This document shows, in pieces, positions 10,623-20,172 of a DNA stretch of 64,000 nucleotides. The notes beneath the pieces are model-generated. The model was not told the origin of the DNA and did no database searches. It worked only from the letters and a program-made list of their open reading frames with translations. Source of the stretch: Pyropia haitanensis (taxonomy: Eukaryota > Rhodophyta > Bangiophyceae > Bangiales > Bangiaceae). Positions within the stretch are counted from its first letter, which is position 1. Every line of letters begins with the position of its first letter. The position numbers were made by a program, and so were the translations under genes. The stretch covers positions 1,536,064 to 1,600,063 of the forward strand of contig SDUX01000007.1 in the NCBI GenBank assembly GCA_008729055.1, in the 5' to 3' direction.

Positions 10623-11209
10623 ATGAAGTGTCCACGACGGGTGACGGCGTCAGCGGCGGTCGGGCTAGCGGCGGCGGCAGCGGCGGCGGCCGCCGTCGCG
10701 GCGGCCGCCGTCGCGGCGACCACGTCCGTACCCCTCCACCGCATCCTTGCGGCGCCCGGCGGGGTGCTGACGCTCTCCGACGGCCGCCAGCTGGGCGCCA
10801 AGGCGTACGACCTGGGCGGCTGCACGTCCACCCACACGACCCGCACGGGCGCGCCTCGCGGCGCCATCACCAGCAAATTGCCGCGGCTGCAGCAGCACAC
10901 ACGGCCGCCGTGCGTGGTGCGCCGCCGCGGCGGCGACGGCGCGCCGCCGACGGTCGTCGGCGCGCAGGCCATCCGGGTGGTTGCCAACGGGTGGGCGTTT
11001 GCGGCGCCCGCGCGGACCGTCGAGGACGTGGACGCCAACACCAAGGCGCCGGCGGACGCCGCGTCGGGCTGGCGCGACACGCTCCCCGCCGTGGGCGTCG
11101 CCGCCGCCGCGCTCGTGCTCCCCCGCCGTGTCGACCGCGCCCGACGCGCTCGTCGGCGTCGGTGACGGCGCGGTCGCGGCGTCGACGCTGGCCGAGGCGG
11201 GCTTCCCGA

Positions 11210-11241
<32 letters not shown>

Positions 11242-11737
11242 AGCGGCGGTGGCGACGCGGTGCCCATCCAGTCGGTCGCGGACGCGTCGTGGAGCCACGT
11301 GCCACACGTGGGCCGCGGCGAGCCCGCCGTCGGGCGCGGCGTCTTTGCCGTTGGCGCGCCCCTCAACGAGCTGCTCGTCCTGTACAGCCTGGACCAGGCC
11401 GTGGCCGCCGACGACCCGCGTCGTCACGGGCGCGTACGCGTCCGGGGTGGAGGTGCCGGGCGACGGCCAGTGCGCGGCGGGCGCGGTGGAGCGGCGGCGG
11501 GTGCTGGTGCCGGGCCCGCCCGCGGGCCGCTGCACGGCCGTGACGCGCAGCGTGGCGCCCGTCGTGTGGGACCTGGCGGGCGACCAGTGGTGCGAGACGC
11601 GCCCGTCGACGCGGTGGGTGGCGACGGGCGGAGAGGGGGGGGGGAGCGTGGGCTGTGCGGCGCGCGCCTCGTCGGTGCAGCGGGTGGTGTCGAGCTACAA
11701 CCCGGTCACGAACTGTACGTTGACACCAGAGGACAGG
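10623..11737 (+). CDS. Secreted protein of unknown function, reading frame broken twice
   Basis: The start at 10623 gives an Ala-rich signal peptide or transmembrane leader (TASAAVGLAAAAAAAAAVAA) followed by LHRILAAPGGVLTLSDGRQL. The sequence stays coding-like in amino-acid use but changes frame at about 11121 (a C5 run) and again near 11420. Joined by eye it contains DALVGVGDGAVAASTLAEAG, FAVGAPLNELLVLYSLDQA, then GDQWCETRPSTRWVATGGEG and SSYNPVTNCTLTPED. Several Cys residues suggest an extracytoplasmic protein. A GT donor at 11738 and a pyrimidine-rich AG near 11821 suggest a further exon (about 11822-11925). I do not recognise the family. The second break is not in a long homopolymer, so real decay is possible. 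Confidence 0.5.
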
Positions 11738-12420
11738 GTACGGGACGGGTGGGGGGGGTGGGGGGGTATGACAAAAGGCGTTCCTTGTCTATCTCCCTCT
11801 CTCACGTCTTGCTTGTGGTCAGCGGCCCGCCAGCGTGTTGACCCGCCTCTCCCGGGACTCCCATGTGCGGGCAGCCACCGCGGCCGTTGCGTCGCCGACC
11901 GCCACGCTCCTTCACACCGCCGCCCCCGCCCACCCCCCCACCCGCGACCGCCGGCAAGGTACCTCGCACTGGGGGACGGCCGCGGCCACACTGGCACGCT
12001 CCCCCTTCCCCCCCCCACCCCCCTCAAGCAGACACATACCCTGGCCCGCCACAGTTGCCGCTGCGGTCGTCGTCACCACCGCCCCGCCCTCGCCTCCCCC
12101 CCCCACCCCCTCGCCCCCCCCCTCCCCCCCCCCCACCCCCCCCTCGTTTCGGACAAAGCGTCAGGGGCGGCCCGCTCCTCGCGGTCCGCACTACGGCGCG
12201 GGCCACGGAGCGCCCTCTCCAGACGCAAACGGCGCTCGTGGCGGCGCTCGCGCCGCGCCGCCACCGCCGGCGCGTCACGCACGCCGCGTGGGCGCGCCCG
12301 CACCCGCGGCGGTAGGGGGTCCCGCCATGGCCGCCACACCGACAGGCCGCGCGTGCGAGAGGCAGGGGTGGCAGGGGGGACCGCGGGGGCACCCACGCGG
12401 CCACCCCGCACCCGCCCACG

Positions 12421-12851
12421 TCAGCCGCCGGCCCCAGCCGGGCGCACCCACCGCAGCAGCCGCACGCCCTCCACCCCCCCCCCGACGGCGGCGGCGCCGG
12501 CCGCAGCCCCGCGGCGGCCGCCGCGGCCGCCGTCCCCCCCACCAGCCCCCCAAAGCGCGGGTGGGAGAGCGCCAGCAGCACCACCCCCCCGGCCGCACCA
12601 GCGCGGCGGCGGTGGCGAGCAGGGGCGGCAGCGCCGCCGCCTCGTACGTCACGTCCGCGCCGAGGATGGCGTCAAAGGGGGACACCGGGGGGGGGCGGGG
12701 GGGAGGGGCCGAGGCCGACCCCGGCGCGGTCGGCGGCACGGACGGCGTCGCCGCCGTGGCCGCCCAGGAGGCGGCGGCGGCCATGTCCCCGGCGTGGCCC
12801 CACCGCAGGCGCTGCACGCCGACACGGCCGGCGAGGCCTGCAGCGGGGGCT

Positions 12852-12889
<38 letters not shown>

Positions 12890-13592
12890 GGCGTCATCCC
12901 CACCGCCGTCACCAGCACAGACGCCCACCCCCGCCGCGTTTTCGCGCAGCACCCGCAGCACCCGGCAGCTGCCGTCGGTCAGCAGCACCCGCCAGCCACC
13001 GCCGCCGCCGCTACCACCGCCGCCGCCGCTACCACCGCCGCCACCACCGCCACCACCACCACCGCCGCCGCCGCCGCCGGTGCCAACGTCGCCACGCGGC
13101 GGACGCAGCGCGGCCGCGGCGAGCCCCAACCCCGCCACGCCGACGCCCGCGCCCAGCTCGAGCGCCACCCCCCCCTCCCCCAGGCACTCGATCGCGGCGG
13201 CGGCGAGCGCGACCGCCGCGGGCCACACGACGCGGTACGCCCAGCGGGCGGTCATCTGGGCGGCCGGGTGCGCCGCGCGGAGGGCGAGCGTCAGGTGCGG
13301 GGACACGCGCACGGCGGTGCGCGGCAGCGCCGCGTCGTCGGGGGTGTCAAAGAGGGCGGCGGGGAAGAGGGGGGGGGTGCCGGGGGGGTAGCACCGGACG
13401 AGGTGCTGCTGCTGCTGGGGGGGCTGGGGGGGGGGGAGCGGCCGCGGACGGGCAACGGGGCGGGGCGGGGGCGGACCGCGGGGGGGCGCCGGGGGGAGGG
13501 GGGGTCGACGCACGGATTGGGGGGGGGGGGGAGGGGGGGCGCGGGTGACGGCCAACGCCAGGGAGCGGGCAGGGCGGGAGAGGGTGCGCCAT
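12421..13592 (-). CDS. METTL21-type protein lysine methyltransferase-like (Methyltransf_16)
   Basis: This is a seven-beta-strand SAM-dependent methyltransferase. Reading along the minus strand: the family's entry motif YRVVWPAAVALAAAA, SAM motif I (VALELGAGVGVAGLGLAAA), an acidic strand VLLTDGS, a Cys/Asn turn LRENAAG, and the motif PFDAILGADVTYEAAALPPL (family D...ASD..Y). Poly-Gly and poly-Ala tracts are inserted between them (about 13010-13080 and 12840-12895). After VRPGG the frame changes at the C7 run 12584-12590, continuing as VLLALSHPRFGGL, and a last change gives the probable end VRLLRWVRPAGAGG with its stop at 12421. The start is uncertain: an ATG at 13592 needs a frame change in G runs near 13520-13530, and an internal ATG lies at 13255. 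Substrates of this group are usually non-histone proteins such as chaperones and elongation factors. Confidence 0.7.
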
Positions 13593-13886
13593 GGCGGCTA
13601 CACGGCCGCGGTGATGGGGATGGCAGGGCTGCGGTGATGGGAATGGCCGGGCAGCGGCAGTGGAGAGAGAGGGTCCGGGCCGCCGCGACGGGGATGGGCG
13701 GGCACCGCCGACGGCTGCCGCCGACGGGACGGCGCACAACGGGGGGCTCATTTCAAAAGGAAACCCGCAAAAGTACAAGCACAAATCCCACGCTGTCGAG
13801 AGCGGGACGCCCGCGGCGCCCGACGCAGCGGCCAATCGACCCCATCAACGCGCCCCCTACGGCGCCCCCCTGTCGCCCCCGGCCGC

Positions 13887-15046
13887 TCAGAGCCCCACCG
13901 CCTTGGCGCTCAGCTCCCACAGCCGGTCCGCCTTGGCGCCCTCCCGCTCCGTCGACGGCACGCGCGTCGGGGAGGTCTTGTCAATGCCCTCGAGGTAGCT
14001 CCCCTTCCACATCCAGTACCCGCCGCCGTCGCCAAAGCCCGCGCCGCCCGCCACCTCCGCGACGCGGCGGCCGGCCTCCTCCTCGCTCACGTACTGCTTG
14101 GTCACGTACTTTTGGAAGAGCGGGAAGAACCAGCGGAACCAGCCGCGCTTCTCGCGGAACAGCTCCGAGTCGGCAATGCACCCGGGGAACACCGCCGACA
14201 CCACCACCCCGTCCTTGGCCGCCCGCTCGTGCAGGGCGGTCATCGTCAGCACGTTGCACACCTTGGAGTCCTTGTACGCCTTGGTCGGCTCAAACTTGCC
14301 GCCGTCGACGGTGCCGGACGGGGTGCCCGCGACCGCCGCCTCGAGGCCGGCCAGGTCGCCGAGGCTCGCCTGCGGCGGCACCTTGCCCGCAATCGTGTCG
14401 GGGTTGTGGGTGGGCGTGGCGAGGAACACCACCCGCCCGCACGAGCGCTTCAGCTCCCCCATCAGCAGGTTCACCAGCAGGAAGTGGCCCAGGTGGTTGA
14501 CCTGCAGCGTCTCGTCAAACCCGTCGCCGGTCAGCCGCGGCGCCTTGTCCCGCGGGTACCACACCGCCGCGTTGCACACGAGGGAGGTGAGGTTGCGGAA
14601 GCCCTCGGCGCGGAAGGAGGTGACAAACCCGCGCACCGAGTCGAGGCTCGACAGGTCCACCGGCAGGATGGTGTAGGTGCCTTCCGCAAAGCCAAACTCC
14701 GTCGCCACCCGCCCGGCCTTGGCCGCGTCCCGCACCGCCATCACCACGTGCGTGTCGCCGCGGGCGATCAGCGCCTTGGCCGCGTACATACCGATGGAGG
14801 AGGACGCGCCGGTGATGATGGACGTGTAGGGCTGCGACGCCCCCATGCGGGGGGGGGGGGGGGGCGCGCCGCCGCCGCCGCTGCCGCCACCGCGGGCGCG
14901 GGGGCGGCCACGCCGTGGCCCACGGCGGGGGTAAACGCCGACCGGCGGGTGGTGACGGCGGATCGGGTGCAGGTGGGGGCGGTCGTCGCCGTCGCGCCGC
15001 GGGCCGCGGCGCGGTGCAGCCCGGCGGGCGCAGCCGCAAACGCCAT
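13887..15046 (-). CDS. por: Light-dependent NADPH:protochlorophyllide oxidoreductase (POR), plastid precursor
   Basis: POR reduces ring D of protochlorophyllide to chlorophyllide in light, in the plastid, the penultimate part of chlorophyll a synthesis. From ATG 14846 the frame runs to the stop at 13887: the Rossmann motif SIITGASSSIGMYAAKAL (usual form TGASSGLG), VMAVRDAAKA, LPVDLSSLDSVR, LTSLVCNAAVWYP, DGFDETLQVNHLGHFLL, the catalytic AYKDSKVCN (Tyr-x3-Lys), VFPGCIADSELFRE, LFQKYVTKQYVSEEEAG and the ending RLWELSAKAVGL. This covers the whole family length. A start at 15046 gives MAFAAAPAGLHRAAARGA and a Ser/Thr/Arg/Ala-rich leader typical of a transit peptide, but it lies in another frame. 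The two join across the 16-base G run 14849-14864, so I annotate one gene with a probable miscounted run. TGASS-Ser-Ile and ATPTHNPDT (family VGSIT.NTNT) are departures from land-plant PORs. Confidence 0.92.
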
Positions 15047-16377
15047 GGTGGATGACGGAGGGGGGAGAGAGGGAGGGCGGGGGGGGGGGGCGACGGCGGT
15101 GAGGGGACCCCACGCCAGAGGCAAACGGCGACTCAAGCGGGCCTTCAGAGAACCAGGAGGAAGACGCAAACACGCGTGCACGTGGGGGCGGTTGGCTCGA
15201 GCAGACGACGTTGCGCGGACGCACCGTCGCAGATGTCCGCCTTGCGTGCCCACGTGTTCGTGGGAGGGTGCCTCCCAGGTGATGACCTCCGCGCGGTGGC
15301 CTGCCGCTTCGCCGGTCGTCTGAGCACCCCCTTCGATCCGAAACGTCGCGGGTCATGCAGCTCCGAGATCATACCGTCACGTTTGGTTCCGTACCGGCAG
15401 CGGTACAGTTGTGCTGGGACGACTTTTGCAAACCCAACTACATGTCATGTAGAGGGCTTGCGAAGATGTGCAGGTGGCGTTTTGATCTGTGGTGCAAAAC
15501 TGCCCAGGTGCTACTTGATACGGTGGCTGACGGGTAGGCAGGCCAAATTTTACTGGGTGGCGGGCGCGAAGCCAGCGCCAGTGCTGACGCCGTGGCCGCA
15601 GAGGCTGGTCCGGCGCCCCAGCTGCCCACAACGCCACACACGCTGTGATGCCCACGGCGGCAGTGGGGGGGCGGGACCTGTCAGCTGAGCCGCTGCTGAT
15701 GAGGCGTGTCGGCAGTCGGCCGCCGCCCACCCCTCCCCCTCCACCCCTCCTCGCCGCCGTCTGTCGCACACTGCGGCTGGGATGCCGCCCCCACAGTTGC
15801 GCGTCGCGCCCACGCATTCGCAAAGCCCCGCGCCACCCGCGGCGCGTGGGTGCGTGTCGCGGCGGGCCGCCGCCGTCGGGCCTGCCGCCGCCCGCCGCCC
15901 GCGTGTGCGGTCGGCGGGGCTCGGGTGGCGGGGTGGCCCCACACGCGGCAGCCCGCCGCCTCGGACACGCCCCCCCCCCTCGTCCCGTCCCGCCCCGCCC
16001 CGCCGTGTCCCACCTCACGCCTCCTCTCGCTGCTCTGGCTCGGCGGCGCGCTTCGTGCCGCCGTCCGTGCGACGCCACCACCACCACCACCACCCGCCCG
16101 CCCGGGGGGGGGGGGGGGGCGTGACGGTCAGGGTAGCGACCGTCGACGGCGACCGCGACCGCGACGGCGGCGACGTTTGCAGCACTACCCCACGGCGGTG
16201 GCAGCTGGTGGCGGTGACCGCAGCGACGACGGTGGCAGTACCGACGGCTGCGACGGGGTTGGTGGCGGCGGCAGCGGCGGTGACGGCGGCGGTAGGCCGG
16301 CGGGCCGACGACGGGGGGCGGCTCGTGTGGCGAGCGGGGCAACGTCCCCGGCTGCCGCGCATGCCGAGCGTACCTCC
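15047..16377. other. Intergenic between divergent POR and Mpv17-like genes
   Basis: This is the shared 5' region of two divergent genes. It contains G runs at 15080-15089 and 16107-16120, and short CCA repeats near 16074-16092. The plus-strand frame stays open upstream of the Mpv17-like start, but its composition does not look coding and it lacks an in-frame ATG. No regulatory site can be named. Confidence 0.4.
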
Positions 16378-18456
16378 ATGTCGGTGAGCGTGGAGGCCTT
16401 GGCGCCGCCCGTGACGGGCCGCCGCGTCCCCCCCTTTCGCGGCGGCCACGGCGGGGTGGCGGCGGGGTCGGGGAACCCCCTTCGCGGCGTCGGCGCCAGC
16501 AGTGGCGGCAGCGTCGGCCGGCTGACGCCGGTCCGACGTGGCCTGGACGCCAGCCACAGCTGGTCGCCGTCGCCGACCTCGGTGGTCAGTGGGAACCGGG
16601 GGCGGGGGGGTCGGGACGACCTTGGCGGCTGTAGCGACGCCACCGACGACGACGCCGACGACGAGGACAACGACTGTGTCCACGGCGGGCGCGGGCGTGG
16701 CATGCGCCCTGCGCACCATGGCGGAGATTCCGCGCCAGCGAGGTATCCGGCGAATGGGCACCACGTGGCGAGCTCACTGTCGCCATTGCCGCATGCAGAC
16801 CGCGGCGTGCAGGTATCGGCGGGCCAGGCGGGTCAGTGCGCCCCCGTAGCCGGGGACCCCGGTGGGGAGGACAGTGGCGGCTGGGGGCTGGCCGCGAAGG
16901 AGACTGCCGTCGGGGATGCGGTCGCCGCACCTACCGCCAAGACGAGCCGCTGGCTTCCACCCGTGGCTCCCGGCGCGCAAGCGCCTTCGCTCGCGCGGGC
17001 TGCTGGACCAGAGCTGTTTGCGTATGCGCGGGTACCCGCCGAACCGGTACGGAATGGGGGTGACACGCCGGCCTCTGGACGAGTGGGTGCCACGACCGGC
17101 GCCTCGTCGGCGGGGCTGCTGCGAGGGGCAGACCTGGGCGTGGGTGCTGTCGGTGACACCCCACCGCTGCGTGGTACCCAGGTGGATCGACACGTGCTGG
17201 CCGAGCGCTCCCCGCTGGTGACGTACCCGTCGGCTCCTGAAGTGATGGTGGTGGCCTCCCCTGGGGCGGGCAACACCAAGCAGCCACAAGGCGCGGCCCG
17301 GTTCCTGTCGGCTGTGGCGAGCCGAGTGCAGGTGATGGCGGAGCACGGCTCCGCCGTGACGGCCAAGCGGACGCGGATGGGGGGGGCGCTGCGACGGATA
17401 CTCATCGGCGTGGCGGTCATCTTCTTAGTACGTTGCAGGGTGCGGTGAGAGCGAGCAGCGTTCACTAGTCGTTCTGCACCAGGCATTGCGTGCAGGCACA
17501 AGCTGGCAGGCGCTGTCAGGCGGCCTGGGTGGCGCCAGTCTTGGTCCGTCTGGGCCCTCGCGGTTTGCTTTTCTCTGCCGCCTCGGGCGGGGCTGAGCTT
17601 TGGAGTCTCGTAACCCATGCGCGAAGCTGACACGTTTCTCTTCACCTCTGTGTTTTCCTCTTCCGCTGTGTGTCGTCCACACGCTGTCTATGTGCCCGTC
17701 CATGGTGACGTTTTCTGTTGCCGCTCTCTCTTTGCCTTTGTTTACCCCCCCTCCCCCTCTCCCCTGTCACGCTTGCAGCTGTTTTCCTTTGCCTATGTCG
17801 TACGGTTGCATGCTACCACTATCCGACGGACGTGCCGGCGGTTGCTGCTCATCTACATCCACATTCTACACGTGCGCCCACTGGTGTCCCGTGCCATTTC
17901 GGCCGGCGTCATCTTCCTGTCTGCCGACATTATCGCCCAACGGCTGGCCTCTTCTACCGCTCCCTTTGACCTCGTCCGGCTCATCCGGTACTCCTCCTAC
18001 GGCCTTGTCGTCATGGGCCCCTTCCTCTACCTCTGGTACTCTGCGATGCACCTGTATGGGCCGGACGACACCCTGGTGGGTGCCGCCCAAAAGGCCCTCT
18101 TTGAACAGGTCACCCTGGAGCCGCTTTGCATCGGTGGGTACATGGTCTGGGACGGCGCGGCGCGGCGGCGGCCGATGGCCGAGGTGCGCGGCCGGCTGCG
18201 CACCCAGTTTTGGGGGCTGCTGATGAAGAACGCGGTGTTTTGGGTGCCAGCCAACTTCAGCAACTACGCGGCGGGCACACCCGACTTGCGTGTGCTCTAT
18301 GCGAACCTGTGCTCCCTGTTTTGGAACGTCTACTTCTCCGCCTTTGTCAACTCCCTGCCCAACCCGACCGCTGCGGGGGCTGGCAGTTCATCCAGCGGAT
18401 TGGGCAAGGCGAGAAGAACATCATCGCCACCGGCAGATGAGTCGTGTGGTGTATAA
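16378..18456 (+). CDS. Mpv17/PMP22-family membrane protein with a long N-terminal extension
   Basis: Exons 16378-17427 and 17779-18456 join in phase 0 (donor GTACGT, acceptor after a CT-rich tract ending TTGCAG) into about 575 codons. The C-terminal 200 residues match the Mpv17/PMP22 family of small multi-pass proteins of mitochondrial inner, peroxisomal or plastid membranes: YIHILHVRPLVSRAISAG, FLSADIIAQRL (family GD..aQ), DLVRLIRYSSYGLVVMGPFL, LWYSAMHLYG, LEPLCIGGYMVWDG, FWVPANFSNYAAG (family P..n...vp) and LFWNVYFSAFVNS. The first about 350 residues are unusual: low-complexity Gly/Ala/Ser/Arg with an acidic stretch, DDDADDEDND, and just before the splice a hydrophobic helix LRRILIGVAVIFL. 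They may include a targeting region. The ATG at 16378 is the first in frame. The gene is convergent with RMI2, with 426 bases between the stops. Confidence 0.85.
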
Positions 18457-18882
18457 ACGGATGGTGCGTGGTCAGCGTCGCAACGACAGTGTGTGGGCAA
18501 CGGTTGCTCGAGTGGCGCTCCGTGGACTCCTTGTTGATGTGACTTGGTAGGTACTTTGCTTCATGTCGCGCACGGTTCGAGGCAAAACGCTTGGCATTCA
18601 AGAGCCTTTCATCAGCCACCGATGGGACGATTGGGCAGGGCACTGCCATCCCAATCACACCAAGGCAGTGTGGCGCCGCAGGCAAGCGCAAGGGCAACAT
18701 CGCGACGCGGATGCGACGGCTTTGACTCTTCGACCCGCCCTCCCCTCAAGGCTGGATCGCCTCGACAGCGGCAGCGGCAGAGAGACGGATATCAATGACC
18801 TCTGCTGCCCACAGCTCGTCTGCCAATGGCTCTTCACTGACCCGTGCGCAAGGCGGATAGGGAGGAGACGGGTGGCCGCCAG
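18457..18882. other. Intergenic between convergent stops
   Basis: This is the shared 3' region of the Mpv17-like and RMI2 genes. No repeat, RNA gene or protein is recognisable. Confidence 0.5.
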
Positions 18883-19694
18883 TCAGTCCCAGCCGAACCA
18901 GTCGGCCTCGCGAATGACTTCACGCCGCAACCCTCGGCCACACCCGCCCACTAGCAACGCCACGGTGGGTGGTTTGGTGGAGCCGCGAGGCTCGGCAACG
19001 CTCAGGAGTGCCCGTGGCTGCAAGTGGTACCTGCCGACGGGCAAGCGCTTTGGGACTGGGACCGCCTCGCGGCACCCTGCAAGGGCGAGACGGCGGCAGA
19101 GGAAACGAGGCATATCAGAAAAAACGTACTGAAGGTCCAACACTCGCCACCCAGCCATATGCAAGTAGGAGTCGACGGGGGACGCCTTCAGCGCCCCGAC
19201 GGCCCCCACGTACAGCCCAAGAGATGGGGTGAACTCTGCATCTGGTTGTCGCCACCGCTTGTCCGTGAGCGACACGGTCGCAATCCCCGTGCCGTCATCA
19301 ACAGCAATGGCGGTATCACAAAACCAAACAATCACGCCCTGGGTAGCACAAGTGGGTCAAGGTACCCGGCGAGGTGGGCTGGCGCGGATGCCCGCCATAC
19401 CCGTCAAGCACACCATTGTGGTCAGGCCGAGGACGATGCGCACAGGCGCGACCAAGGCTGGAGGACGCAACAAAAGAGCACAGCGAGGCACATACAGAGC
19501 GCCAAAGCACACACCTGGCAAACAATACACACAAAACACACACAAGAGGACAGACACGACCACCGCCACGCGCGCCGTACCTGTATCCATGCACGAGTGG
19601 GTGCGGGATGCCCAGTCGAGCGAGACAGCAGGTGGCCGACAAAGGCTTTTCGAGCCGACGGGTACGTGGACGTTTTCTTGGACGGCTTGGACAT
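18883..19694 (-). CDS. RMI2: RMI2 homologue (RecQ-mediated genome instability protein 2), OB-fold
   Basis: Two exons on the minus strand, 19694-19581 (38 codons, donor GTACGG) and 19338-18883 (acceptor CCCAG), join in phase 0 to 189 residues. The joint reads TRAWIQ|GVIVWFCDTAIAVDDGTG, which matches plant RMI2 (RAWLQGV...DDGTG) across the splice, supporting both the intron and the assignment. Then come the strand IATVSL, GLYVGAVGALKASP (family G.YVMVVG) and HMAGWRVLDLQ (family KMVDLS). RMI2 is a small OB-fold subunit of the BLM/TOP3/RMI (RTR) complex that dissolves double Holliday junctions in the nucleus. Residues after about 125 (PRFLCRRLALAGC onward) are not clearly conserved and form a basic tail. 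The start codon is only 91 bases from the end of the Harbinger element at 19788, so its promoter has been displaced or now includes transposon sequence. Confidence 0.8.
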
Positions 19695-20172
19695 GGTGCA
19701 CCCCGCTTGCGCAGTGACGCCGCCGAATGACCAGCATTGCCAAGCGGTAACGGCAGTGCAGGTGGCGGTGGCGCTGAGCGAGAGCAGAGGACTATTCACG
19801 ATTTATTCGACTCAGCAGACGACTTGCGCGGCAAATCGTGCGTTCCGGGGCAATCCAGCCACAAAGCGACTCAAACCTGTCTCAGAGCTAAGACCGCCTC
19901 ACGAAGGCTTCCCAGATCCTGAGCCAGTGGCTCAACGAGCTGAGTAAATCTGTCGAGTAATTTCATTTTTTTATTCGTGAAGTGTCAAGCGCAGCCGTGG
20001 CCCCCTCACGGCTGGCTCGCGTGACCGTTGCGCGCGCCGACGGCGCGCTCAAGCCGCGATCGCCCTTCACGCGCGCCGCATCCTTTGCCTCTTTCCTCCT
20101 GTCTGTCCCCGTGCCAACCCTGGCTTGCTCGGTGAACTTCTCTACCTCGGCGCCTGTGCTTCGCGCAACGTC

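Noticed and set aside
9656..14500. 1,614-codon open frame on the plus strand
   Set aside because: It runs antisense through the POR and methyltransferase genes and has Arg/Pro/Ala-only composition. Long open frames are expected here because stop codons are AT-rich.
19024..19947. 307-codon plus-strand frame across the transposon's left end
   Set aside because: It overlaps RMI2 in antisense, crosses the transposon boundary and has no recognisable domain.
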